This document shows positions 46,430 to 57,329 of a DNA stretch of 64,000 bases, piece after piece. Position 1 is the stretch's first letter, and each line of letters starts with the position of its first letter. The stretch lies in the NCBI GenBank assembly GCA_907163345.1, contig CAJQUN010000411.1, positions 248,001 to 312,000 on the forward strand. Reading direction: 5' to 3'. The translations under genes and the position numbers were made by a program. Below the pieces are notes generated by a model that saw nothing but the letters and a program-made list of their open reading frames with translations, was not told where the DNA came from and ran no database searches. The DNA is from Haberlea rhodopensis. Its lineage: Eukaryota; Streptophyta; Magnoliopsida; Lamiales; Gesneriaceae.

Positions 46430-47596
46430 ATGCTCAGAAGAGAGGAGCCCATTCTCGAGCCATTTGATCCTGAAATAGAGAGGACTTTACTTAGAAGACT
46501 ACGAGAAGCTCGAGCAATGGCCGACAATAACGAAGCACAGAACCCGAGGTCGATGATGGACTTTGCACAGCCAACACTTCATGGATCTTTATCCAGCATT
46601 ACTAGGCCGACAATCCAGGCGAAGATCAAGCCTGCAATTATCCAAATGATACAGCACTCTGTTATGTTTGGGGGAGCTGCCACAGACGATCCGAACACTC
46701 ACATCTCCAACTTCTTGGAGATCTGTGACACGTTTAAACATAATGGCGTCTCCGACGACGCCATCAGGTTAAGGCTTTTCCCTTTTTCATTGAGAGACAA
46801 AGCTAAATCTTGGTTAAATTCCTTACCTGAAGGATCAATCACAACATGGGAAGGGATGGCAAAAGCTTTCTTATCGAAGTACTTTCCTCCCTCCAAGACG
46901 GCAAAGATGCGGAACGATATCACTTTCGGACAATGCGATCCCGAGAGTTTATACAAGGTGTGGGATCGTTTCAAAGATTTATTGAGGAGATGCCCACATC
47001 ACGGTCTACCCATCTGGCTGCAGGTACAGACTTTTTACAATGGTTTGTTTTCTGCTAACCAATCAATGATAGATGCAGCATTTGGAGGATCGATCATGCG
47101 GAAGACACCGGAAGAGGCATATAACTTATTGGAGGAAATGGCGTCCAATAGCTATCAGTGGCAATCAGAAAGGAACACGCCACAGAAACCAATGAGAGTC
47201 CATCAAGTGGACGAGATTACTGCTATTTCGGCTCAGTTGGAAGCTATGAACCGGAAGATAGATAGCATGGGTGCAGCAGTGATGCAAGCTCAAACTATTT
47301 TCTGTGATTTATGTGGAGGCGGTCATCCGAGCATTGAGTGCCAGGCAGGTAACCAATCTACTGAAGCTGTGAATTTCGTAGGGAACAGGCAGCAGAACAA
47401 TCCATATTCAAACTCATACAACCCGGGATGGAGGAACCACCCAAATCTGAGGTGGTCAAATCAAGAAAATGTGTTGAATCCACAACCACAGTCGGGATTC
47501 ACACCAAAACCGAGTATGGAGGAGCTGATGGCAAAACTGATTTTGTCAACTGAGGTGAGGATGCAGAATCAGGATGCATCGATTAAGAACCTGTAA
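46430..47596 (+). CDS. gag: Athila-like Gag, largely intact
   Basis: 388 residues. Residues 1-50 contain LEPFDPEIERTLLRRLREAR. A retrotrans_gag domain follows at about 65-245 (NTHISNFLEICDTFKHNG, LRLFPFSLRDKAKSWLNSLP, FLSKYFPPSKTAKMRNDI, YKVWDRFKDLLRRCPHHG, WLQVQTFYNGL). A knuckle CDLCGGGHPSIEC (CX2CX3HX4C, the short form usual in this lineage) lies near residue 289. It ends IKNL followed by TAA; the expected Glu codon and VQIGQLA follow in frame, so this is a small truncation. It should form the particle that packages the element's RNA. Confidence 0.93.
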   Translation: MLRREEPILEPFDPEIERTLLRRLREARAMADNNEAQNPRSMMDFAQPTLHGSLSSITRPTIQAKIKPAIIQMIQHSVMFGGAATDDPNTHISNFLEICDTFKHNGVSDDAIRLRLFPFSLRDKAKSWLNSLPEGSITTWEGMAKAFLSKYFPPSKTAKMRNDITFGQCDPESLYKVWDRFKDLLRRCPHHGLPIWLQVQTFYNGLFSANQSMIDAAFGGSIMRKTPEEAYNLLEEMASNSYQWQSERNTPQKPMRVHQVDEITAISAQLEAMNRKIDSMGAAVMQAQTIFCDLCGGGHPSIECQAGNQSTEAVNFVGNRQQNNPYSNSYNPGWRNHPNLRWSNQENVLNPQPQSGFTPKPSMEELMAKLILSTEVRMQNQDASIKNL

Positions 47597-49747
47597 GTGC
47601 AGATAGGGCAGCTGGCCACGTTGATTTCTGGAAGGACGCAAGGTACACTCCCGAATGATTCTGTGAAGAATCCAAAGGAGCAATCATGTTAACAGACGAG
47701 GAGGTGATCGTCCAGCTTGGGACTATAAATTAAGAACTTTCTTTTCCTTCCTCGAGTTTTTGTTTTTAGTTCTTCATTTTAGTTTAGTTGTTTTTAATTT
47801 GGTTGTAGATGTTTTTTGAATGAGTCCGTGTAATTTTGTTGCAGATGTAAAAGCAAGAAAGATGTAGGCGAGGCAACCTGAGAGGAAAAAAATTTTAAAA
47901 AAAAAAAATTTTTGATTTTTGTCTTCTGGTGCTGACGATCGATCGAGACAAAATCTCGATCGATCGCCCAGAACTTTTAAAAGCAATAGAGGTACACTGC
48001 CTCGATCGATCGATCGAAAATTTTCTCGATCGATCGATCGAGAGAAAATTTTGAAAAATAGGGCACCGAAGAGCAGTATGTGCATGACTTAAAAAAAAAA
48101 TTCTCTCCTCTTCAGCAAAGAACCAAATCGCCTCCTTTAATCTCTCATCCATATTCTCTCCAATTTTCAAATTACTTCAAATCTTTGAAGTAAGAATCGT
48201 TCTGATGAGATTTTAACTGCAGATCTGAAGAATTGCAAGCGGAATTGGGTAGATTTGCATCCAAAAAGAGAATTCCAAGCCAAGTGCCAAATTCATCAAA
48301 GATCATATTTTTCTTGGGCGAGGAGCGGCACTAGCCAGTCCCCCCTCCGGAGCATGATGAGGACGACGATCAGTGACAATCATTGTCATGGTATGTGTTT
48401 TGCCTTTACGCTTATTTGTCTTGTACATTGAGGGCAATGCACATATTAAGTTTGGGGGGGGGGGGGGGGGGGGGGTTTGTTTATATTTGTGTATATTTGT
48501 AGTTTTTGCATTTCTGCTACTTGTCTTTGTTTCTTTCCTTGCATGACTACACTTTTAGGAGACTAAATTGTCCTTGAGCACTATCAACAAAAAATTTTTT
48601 TTTTAGAAAATGAGTCAAAACTTGAGAAATGATGAGTTGGATTTGCAACGGTAATACATGATGAAATTAATCCCCATCTAGATAGGAGTCATGAAAATGT
48701 TTAACTTGTTTGTATATATCCTTTGTTGAGCTTATGTCAAAATTGAGGAATAGTTTGAGCACGTTTTGAGTCATGATTGAGTGAAAGTGAAAACTTGTGT
48801 TAACTATGATTAGTCTTGAGCATCTTAGAAAACTCTACAATTTATTTGAAAGCACTTTGAGGCGAAATTTTATAATTAGGAACTTGACTTGGAGATGATT
48901 TAGGCGATCTTTGGACCGTTTGTGCCTTTCAAGCTTACCTTGTTTACATCATTCCTTAGTGTCCCCTCTTGAGCCTTATTGAAAAAGAATGGTATATGCA
49001 TTGCATATAATTAGACCCCCATTCGACATTTTTGGCTAACTCATTATACCTACCTTGGATTGAGCCTAAATGAAAAATTTTATCCGTCCCTAAGGGAGTA
49101 TAATGAATCTCATTCATTGCACTGAATTGTTATATGTAGATGAGTTCATTGTGAAAAACAAAAATGAACAAAAGAATGAGCAATAAGAAAAGATGTAGAG
49201 AAAAGCCTTGAAAAAATGAAAACATTCAAATAAGACCCAAAGTGGTCAAGGCTAGAAAAAGTTGAAGAGAAGCTCAATATTGTGCGAACAAATTTTTGAA
49301 CTGATTCTATTATACTCTCTTCTTTGCATTTATCCTACCTTTTCTTTGGAGCCGACACCAACAGGCCGAACGCTATAAGCCTTTAAAGACCTTCTGATCT
49401 AAGTCTAGGGAATAATTATTTTAGTGGAGAAGTGCTGGATAGTAAATTTGTAGAGTATTTTAAAGTAATCTTGACTTTGAGTTTTTATGGCACATTTTGA
49501 TCTTAAAAGATATGTATAGAACTCATATTTGACAATAGCACACACACACGTTCCGATATTGCGATGCATTGTTTAGCTTAGGAGAAAAGGCTTCCTGTTG
49601 AACTTTGAATGACTCTTATTGATGTGTAAGTAGGATTGCTGAGCTTTTACCTGAGTTGTAAAGATATTCATTCAAAGTATTAAGTTTGACTCTACTTTTT
49701 GAGCTTATTGCTTGCTCGAGGACGATCAAGTCTAAGTTTGGGGGAGT
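47597..49747 (+). other. Gag-only element post-gag non-coding region
   Basis: 2.15 kb with no coding domain. It starts with the in-frame remnant VQIGQLATLIS, contains hairpin array 7, a GAGGCAAC block, an internal polypurine tract expanded to 22 G (48454-48475), then 1.27 kb that is conserved with 1100-2331 of the first element. It ends at the second polypurine tract AGTTTGGGGGAG (49735-49746). Confidence 0.85.
47936..48040. repeat. CGATCGATCG hairpin array 7, outside an LTR
   Basis: Two pairs: 47936/47957, and 14-bp palindromes at 48003 and 48027. The first pair is a perfect 13-bp stem (CGATCGATCGAGA) with loop CAAAA. Its spacer nearly matches that of pair 36962/36983 in solo LTR E. Confidence 0.95.
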
Positions 49748-51225
49748 TGATAGGCTAAGATTTTAAGTGTTTTTAGCTGTAATTTCTTACCATTTTTAGT
49801 ACTTTTCCTGGATGAAATTACGCTTTTTGGTGTTTATTTGCTTGTTTCAGGAAAATAGGTTGGAAATGGAAGAAATGAGCTAAACTGAAGAAAACGGGTG
49901 AAATCGAGGCGAAAAAGTGGAAAATTCAGATTTTGCAAAATCTCGATCGATCGAGAATATGTACCGATCGATCGAGCCGGGCAGAGAGTTTAGCACCAAT
50001 TTTTTCGAAGTGTCGATCGATCGGAAGAAAATCTCGATCGATCGATTGAGGCAGAAACTTTTAAACGCTGAAGCGAACAGTGCACCGATCGATCGAAAAA
50101 TCTTTTCGAGCGATCGAGACGCGAATTTCTGCAAATCTGATTTTCCAAAATTAACGTGATCTTCGGTGGTTTAAAAAGGGTATCTCTTCCATACCATAAT
50201 ATATCATATCAGAGAGGGAGAGGACCGATTTTTATCACCTCCAAACCCTAGAGCCGCCGCCGACAAGAAGGAGGAGAAGCCATCTTCCTCCGTTCTTCAT
50301 CCAAGTTTGAGCGAACCAATTCCGGAGTGCAAGGAAGGAGCAAGAGAAGAAACTACGGTGCAACGCACGGATTCATTCCAGCTTTTATCGTATTTCTAAA
50401 CTCAGCTTTATTTGATATTCATTTTCATTGGATGTTTTTGAGGTTGAGAAACAATTAAGCATCTCATTGATTTGTTTTGAATTAAATCAAGTTTATTTTA
50501 TTGAGTTTGATGTTAATTGTGTTTGATTTATTGATTCGATTGTGTTTGAGTGTATTGGTATCTTATTGTTCATGAATTAAATGCTTATTAAGATCAAAGC
50601 CTAGCTAAATTTGATTTAATCTTGTGAGTTATAACCGAGATCGAGAGATAACGTTATAATACGCTACCTTAATTCATGAAGTATGTTTAAGATTGAGATC
50701 GAGAGATAAAATCACATACGTGAGCACTTTGAATCGAGAGATTTAGAGGAGGTTTTGAAGATTTATGCAATATCGAATTAGTATATAAGTGAACGAGAGT
50801 TACTTGTTCTAATTTGATATTAGTTTCTTTACAGCTCGAGAGAGTGTATTGAATAATAACGAAAACCTTTCACCTTAAGAATCAATTGTTTGGTAATTGC
50901 CTATTCAAACGAATCTTTGAAGATAACATAGTTGAACGAAGAGCGAGATAAATTTCTCGAGCGAAATTCCTTTGCATATCCGGAACCCATTCATTTTATT
51001 TATTATTATTTTATTTAGGTTCTTTAGTTATAAATTTGCAGTAGTTAATATACTCTCTTTAATCGTAGGCTAAATATAATTTCACTGGTCTTATTTGGTA
51101 CTTATACGTTAGTCCCTGTGGATTCGACAACCCGTACTTTCATTTAACTATACTAAAACTTGACACCGTGCACTTGCGGTAAAGAATCGCTTCACTGAGA
51201 ATTTTCTGTTTAAATAAAGCGGTCA
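49748..51225 (+). repeat. Gag-only element 3' LTR with hairpin array 8
   Basis: 1478 bp, TGATAGGCTA...AAGCGGTCA. Array 8 covers 49944-50116, with palindromes at 49944, 49965, 50014, 50035, 50086 and 50107, the same spacing as array 6. Individual palindromes carry different single-base changes in the two LTRs. Confidence 0.95.
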
Positions 51226-51230
51226 AACGA

Positions 51231-52850
51231 TTATGATTGTGAGATCGAATATCATCCAGGAAAGGCTAATCTCACAGCAGATGCCTTAAGTCGAAAAGTT
51301 CATACTACTGCTGATGAGATAATGCATTTATCAGCCTTGATGACTTCTTGTTGTACCTTAGGTTATGAGTTTGATGTAGATACAGAGCCAGTAAGGGTAT
51401 CAACATTGTTGGTTGAACCCGATATCTTTGAGAAAATCAGAACGGCACAAGTTACTGATGACGAGGTACAACACTGGAAGGAAAGGATAGGTCAAGGACA
51501 AACATCTCCGTTTGTACTTGCAAGTGATGGAACGTTGAAATAACTGTTGGGTAGTACCTGCTACATTAGGACTACGCCAAGAAATACTACAACGTGCGCA
51601 TTGTAGTCGTTATAGTATACATCATGGAGGAAAGAAAATGTATAAGGATTTGCGTACCCAATTTTGGTGGAAACGCATGAAACAGGATGTGCTAAACTTT
51701 GTGAAACGGTGTTTGATCTGTCAACAAGTAAAAGCAGAATGACAAAGACCAGGAGGTGAATTGAGGAGTTTGGAGATTCCTCAATGGAATGGGAACATGT
51801 TACAATGGATTTTGTTACCCATTTGCCACGGACTTTCTCTGGCTTTGATGCGATTTGGGTCATTGTTGATAGACTGACGAAAGTAGCTCACTTCATACCT
51901 TACAGTATGACATTTACCTATGTGAAGATGGCACAATTATACATTCAAAATGTAGTGAGACTACATGGCATACCAGTGTCAATTGTATCGGATAGAGATC
52001 CGAGATTTGCTTCTCATTTTTTGGAAGGATTACAGTCAGCGCTAGGGACTGAAGTGCGATTGAGTACAACATATCATCCTCAGACAGTACGATACAGACG
52101 CTTGAGGATATGTTACGAGCCTGTGTATTAGAGTTTGATAACTCATGGCAAGAGTCATTGCCATTAGTGGAATTCTCATACAATAATAGTTATCAAACTA
52201 GTATAAAGATGGCACCAATTGAGGCATTGTATGGGCGACGATGTAGATCACCATTATATTGGGATGATGTTGATCAGACTGCACTCCATGGACCAGAAAT
52301 GTTACGTGAAATGGAGGAGAAAGTAAAACTGATCAGGTTGAAATTACAAGCTGCTCAAGATAGACAAGCTGCTTATGCCAATAAGCGACGTAGACCACTT
52401 GAATTCCAAGTTGGTGATCGAGTATTCTTGAAAATCTCACCTTTTAAAGGTGTGGTACGATTTGGTAAACGTGGAAAGTTGTCTCCACGATACGTTGGTC
52501 CGTATGAGGTGTTGCAACGTATTGGTACGTTGGCATATCGCTTAGCACTACCGCCAGCATTGAGTAGTATCCACGATGTGTTTCATGTTTCGCTGTTGAG
52601 GAAATATGAACCAGATCCGGGTCATGTATTGCCACCATCTGAAGTACAGTTGGATACAGACGTGTCGTATGTGGAACGACCAGTACAGATTCTGGATAGA
52701 GCTGAGCGGACATTGCGTAACAAAGTGATTCCAATGGTAAAGGTACAATGGGATCGGCGGGGTGTCGAGGAGGCAACGTGGGAGACGGAGCAGCATATGA
52801 TACAGCAGTATCCTGAGTTGTTTACTGGTATGACTTTTCAGTTTTTATGA
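51231..52850 (+). pseudogene. pol: Chromovirus C RNase H end, integrase and chromodomain
   Basis: It resumes RNase H exactly at the interrupted codon (DYDCEIEYHPGKANLTADALS). The integrase zinc region reads HCSRYSIHHGGKKMYK...CLICQQVKAE. The core reads MDFVTHLPRT, IVSDRDPRF and TTYHPQT. A GPY/F region and a Tekay chromodomain (PVQILDRAERTLRNK, EEATWETEQHM) end it. Frameshifts lie near 51545 and 51785, a TGA near 51741, and a small deletion after HPQT near 52090. Confidence 0.93.
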
Positions 52851-52958
52851 TACTGTTGGTAAGTAAATAATACAATATTACATATATGATCATGTTTCTT
52901 AACCTTGTGCAGTAGGATTGTTCAGTTGAGTATATACATATACATGTTATGTATGTGC

Positions 52959-52994
52959 AATTTCGAGGACGAAATTCAATAAGTATGGGAGAAA
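52959..52994 (+). other. Chromovirus C 3' hairpin and polypurine tract
   Basis: Hairpin AATTTCG-AGGA-CGAAATT (52959-52976) precedes AAGTATGGGAGAAA, which abuts the 3' LTR at 52995. Confidence 0.85.
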
Positions 52995-54937
52995 TGTCAT
53001 GCCTTGATATGATGCGATATGGTTAAGGCGTAATTATGAAATAATTACGGTATGTTGGGATCTCGAGGAGAGATAATTCGGATTTCAATTCATGAGCAAT
53101 TATGAGATGACAAACACCTTTCTATATTTCAGAATTGGATTGAAATGGTGTACATGATTGATATCTATATCTAAATATATAACAAGAGAATTCATGTTGA
53201 GTATGAATTATACATAGTTGAATAGTATTATGTCATGCCATGCATTGGACATGAATTTGAGATAAATTAGATTTGCACTTGAAGTCTAATTTGTATGTGG
53301 TGTGTATGTGAGTTGCATGTTATGTGAATTTGGGTTTGAGGTGAAGGAGTTAATAAGAAGGTATAATCTGATTTTCCAACACATAACACACCAAACCTCA
53401 CCTACAAATCTCTACAAAACTCTTTTCAACCCCTTGCTTCTTCTTTCCATCTTTTGCTTGGATTTACACTTGGTAATCAAGAGAGAAAGATAGGATAAGT
53501 GAATTCCTAACATCTTGGTAAGATTTGTGTGCTTTGTATCCTTATTTATGGTAGTTTATGGTAGTAAAAGAGGAATTGAAGTGAAGCATGAATTTAGTGG
53601 TGTTTGCTTTGATATGAGTTATAGTGTAAACACTTGAATTCTATGTTGATAGAAACATGTTTATATGATACTAGAGATTTCATGAAACATGTTTAAATGT
53701 ATATTTTCGAGTTATTGAAGAAGAAACATGGAGATAAGCTCAAAAATCGTCTTTGTTCTGAAATTCTGTTGTCGACCGATTGATCGCTAGGATCGTACCG
53801 ATCGATCGGTGAAACAGGGGATGTAAGGCGGTGTAAGTACCGATCGATCGCTGAAAGCGACCGATCGATCGGAGAAATGCCGTAGCATTTTTGAGAAATT
53901 CAGATTTTAGAGCGATCGATCGCTAGCTTCCGACCGACCGATCGCTAGGGTTGTTTGTTTGGACCGATCGATCGCTAGAGTGACCGATCGATCGGTAGAC
54001 TTAAAATGTTATATTTTGTAGCTTTTGATATTGATGCCTATGATAACATGATATATTATTGGCATTGTTGTAGCATCATCACAGGGGACAGGACAACGAG
54101 GCAGTTAGACAGTGACGCTTACTTTAGATCGTTTGTGTCGCAGAACAGGTACGTTTTGACGTACGAGTATATGATATGGTTTTGATGATGATGTGAACAT
54201 GTTATCATATGATTAGTGGTATCATATGCATGTGCATTCATGATATTACATTGTTGAGATGGATGCAACGATAGATGTGTAGTATATGCTTTGGCTAAGA
54301 TCGGTGCCACGATAGATATGCCAGTGTTGGGCATAGGCTTTGGCTGGGATTGTTGCCACGATAGATATGCTACATATGCTTTGGCATGAGAGATATACGC
54401 CGGTTGGGTATATGCTCTGGCTGTTATAACATGTTAGGACGGTACTATGATATGTGCTGCTAATATGAAGATGTGAGAGAGTTCCACTGACATATTGAGC
54501 TGAGATGGACATATCATATTGGTCTGGTTATAACAGGATGAGGAGTGAGACATGTCATGACATAATTGCATTTGATAGTGCATGATGCAGGACAATCACA
54601 TTTATTATTTGTAGTGCTTTATTGTTTATGTGTTTAATGATATCGCACTGGAAGAGTTGTTTATTTGTACTCATATTGTGTGATTGTTCTGTAAGGACTC
54701 ATAGACGTGGGAGGACGGGATTGTGAGTCTATTCCGCTGCGAGCTGAACCACTGCTTAGGAGTACTTGGTTTAGGTTGTTGTTATGTATTTATGCTAGAT
54801 GTGTAGTTTTGACATAGTTTTGTCAACTTGTAACAACCTACATAACCAAACTCTTAATCAGGTGTATGTTTTACTTAATTCTAACTCACATATGTATAAA
54901 TGAACTGATACATAACGGAAGTAACGAGGACCCCACA
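52995..54937 (+). repeat. Chromovirus C 3' LTR with hairpin array 9
   Basis: 1943 bp, TGTCATGCC...GAGGACCCCACA. Array 9 covers 53777-53994: palindromes at 53777, 53799, 53841, 53862, 53913, 53935, 53965 and 53985, four pairs spaced 64, 72 and 52 bp. Confidence 0.95.
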
Positions 54938-55659
54938 GGAGCAGCCAGCGGAGGCTGAGGCAATGGACGTATTGTTGGAATCTCCTACTAGTTCCATTCC
55001 TTTTATGTCCTCAGTCTCAGAAGCTTAGACCAACACACTAGTCGCACCACAGACTATTGTCAATCAAGACACCGCCGATGTTGGACTAGTTGTGCAGGCA
55101 TAGTTGCAGCTTTACAAATTGAGGAGTATGTTCAACCAAACTCTCGTCCAGATCAGTCTGATGCAGACTTGGCATTTTTGAATCAATTTTCTACGGATCT
55201 GGTGGAACTATTCCGGTCCGACAATCGACAATCTGCTGACTCTTTTGTTGTGCCAACTGACAAAGGGAAAGAGCTGGCAGTGTCACATGTTGAAGAAATT
55301 CCAGACTACCTTGATGATGCTACATCAGTGGCCAAGTCCCTTCGCGAGTTATCTGATAACTTTCTCTTTCTCTCCCAACGAGTAAGAGAAGTACATCTTT
55401 TGACTCGTTCAAGGAAAAGATGTTGAAAAGTATCAACAGTATCCAGCACGGTTTGAATAAACTCTTCTCTCAACAAGCATCCTATAAGGCCAGTCTGAGA
55501 AAAGAACAGATCGAGCTGGCTTCCGAACTCAAAATTGCAGTTTCAAAATCCCTCCTTACCCAAGATCATCGCCTGGATGCTATATGCGCTCAGCTTACGC
55601 AGATCGTAGATTTTCTTCAAGAGATTACTGATAATAAAAAGGGGGGAAAGAAGAAATAA
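54938..55659 (+). pseudogene. Copia B third ORF, C-terminal part
   Basis: It continues after the C insertion (EQPAEAEAMDVLL). Two TAG codons (about 55027 and 55101) and a frameshift near 55410 break it. The last 80 residues (SINSIQHGLNKLF, LASELKIAVSKSL, LDAICAQLTQIVDFLQEI) look like an amphipathic coiled coil. It ends with a basic KKGGKKK tail. A C-terminal coiled coil has been described for SIRE-type third ORFs; function is unproven. Confidence 0.7.
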
Positions 55660-55910
55660 ATAAAGACCAGACCAGCAGCCATAACAGTAGTCCATATAGA
55701 AGAAATAAATAACTGCACGTAATGAATAACATATGTAAATGTATTCATCAGACAAGTTTATAAAAAGTCCTTCGATAGGAATTCACAGTCTTATTCATTT
55801 ATTTTGAATAGTTTATTTATTTTGAACAAAAAGACTTAATCGATCTGAACGAAATTTCTACAAGAAAAAGGACTTAATGAAAGGATTAATAAGCTATGTT
55901 TTGTCATCAT

Positions 55911-55928
55911 CAAAAAGGGGGAATTTTT
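55911..55928 (+). other. Copia B polypurine tract
   Basis: CAAAAAGGGGGAA lies a few bases before the LTR start TGGTTACGG at 55929. A second similar purine stretch (AAAAAGGGGGGAAAGAAG) lies at the end of the third ORF near 55636. Confidence 0.7.
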
Positions 55929-56975
55929 TGGTTACGGATTTTAAAGATGACAAAATAGACTAGACCAATAAAGTCAATGACAAAATTGACCGGATCGATA
56001 CAGACCAGATCGATGTCAACCAAATCAGAACAGACCAGATCAATGCAGAATAGATCAGAACTTACTAAGTTAGTAAACTTCGTTCATCAGTCCTAATAAT
56101 CAACAGCTATTTATTGAATCATTTAATGTTGCATTTAATGATGAAAAAGACCAAGGACTGAAGATTACCTTAAATGGTAAATAGACAAAGGAGATCTTAT
56201 CTAACAAGCGCCGAAAGAACATACCAAAAGGGAAAGTGTCTAATATAGAAGACTGCAGCTTGTTCAGAGATTGACCAAAGTATAGAGTTGCACACAAAAG
56301 GAAATATTGTCGTTGGCAGAAATGCTTATATATAGGTGCAACTTAAAATACTCAAAGAGACGGATACAAGAGATTCAACATGCATACGAGATCAAAAATC
56401 AATCACTTTATTTGAGCATTCATTTGAGCAGAACACTATCATCGAAAGGCTTCATCTTATTGATCTGCTCAAAGTTAGAAGCACGGCTTATTATTTTATT
56501 TGATCGCTTAAGGATCATTTGTGCTTAGATTAATTCACTATGTCAATTGTATTATTCTAAGATAGAAGAGTGAGGTCTTTGTAACGGTCAGACGGATTGT
56601 GTCTGAACAGATTGAGAGACTAGGAGTTTCAGTCTGATAGTGGGGTAAATCCAGCTGAATCGGGGTTGTACAACAGGATTGTATTACTCAAAGTCTTCTA
56701 GTGAATACTTCCTGCAAAGGAAGAAGGGGAGACGTAGAAGCATTGTGCTTCGAACTTCCAGAAACAATTCTTGTGTCATTGACTTTCTACAATTTACCAT
56801 TCAGTTATTATTACTCACAAGTCCAGCAGACATCTTCCGTACTATTATCAGTCTGTTGACTTGCAACTAATTGAGAAGCTACTGCAGTACTTAACAGTCT
56901 GTAGTAACAAAGAAGAATCAAATTTGAGTGTAGTGTTTATTCAACCCCCCTCTAAACGCTACTCCGATCCTAACA
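55929..56975 (+). repeat. Copia B 3' LTR
   Basis: It begins TGGTTACGGA and ends GATCCTAACA, roughly inverted termini, 1047 bp. The first 120 bp contain repeated GACCAGATCGAT-like words, the counterpart of the degenerate repeats in copia A's LTR. The last 330 bp match 19730-20078. Confidence 0.85.
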
Positions 56976-57314
56976 GGGTTGATCATTAGACGTTAATTGA
57001 GATTAACAAAACCGAAAACCCTCAATAGACTATTAGAAAGATTGTGCAGCCGTCACTTTTGTTCTTGACGGCTCGTGTCTTTCCCTAGTTGAATTATCAA
57101 ATCTAGCAACTTGATAACTTCAACATCCTTTGTCAATTCGATCATGTGGATACCGTAGAGGCAAAGCTACGACTCGTGGAACTTGTGGACGTTCTTCTGC
57201 ATCAAACATGCTACAAAGGTATAGCTCTAATCACCCAATATAATTACTTCGTATAGGTCCATGGCTGGAATCCAAAATTTTATTTATTCCGCTACGTTTT
57301 GCTCGTCGGTAACA
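56976..57314 (+). repeat. Copia K 5' LTR, last 339 bp
   Basis: It ends GTCGGTAACA, two bases before a diverged PBS TTGTATCATAGCC (57316-57328). The alignment to F2 is clear but interrupted by many changes. Confidence 0.75.
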
Positions 57315-57329
57315 TTTGTATCATAGCCA

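Larger units (their letters stand above)
44752..51225 (+). mobile_element. Gag-only Athila-like element (TR-GAG type), complete
   Basis: 6474 bp with exact TSD AACGA (44747-44751 and 51226-51230), LTRs of 1484 and 1478 bp, tRNA-Asp PBS, one gag ORF, two polypurine tracts and no protease, RT or integrase. The LTRs differ at few sites, so insertion is recent relative to the host element. From family knowledge, plant elements with LTRs and only gag are called TR-GAG; they must borrow polymerase from an autonomous partner, probably an Athila-type element. Confidence 0.95.
39738..54937 (+). mobile_element. Chromovirus C, Tekay/Del type
   Basis: A complete element with TSD GGAGC (39733-39737 and 54938-54942), LTRs of 1979 and 1943 bp, PBS, gag-pol and polypurine tract. 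A 6.5-kb gag-only element interrupts RNase H. Without it C is about 8.7 kb. Gag-pol was a single frame; the left part shows only stop codons and no frameshift, while the right part has several small indels. Confidence 0.95.
19730..56975 (+). mobile_element. Copia B, SIRE/Maximus-like, with nested insertions
   Basis: One copia element is split by five first-order insertions but remains readable in order: LTR end, PBS, gag, protease, integrase, reverse transcriptase, RNase H, third ORF, polypurine tract, 3' LTR. The interruptions are F2, H, D and C, plus F1 at the left. Removing them leaves roughly 8-9 kb, a normal size for this lineage. The coding regions carry several stops and frameshifts, so the element is inactive. 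Confidence 0.88.
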
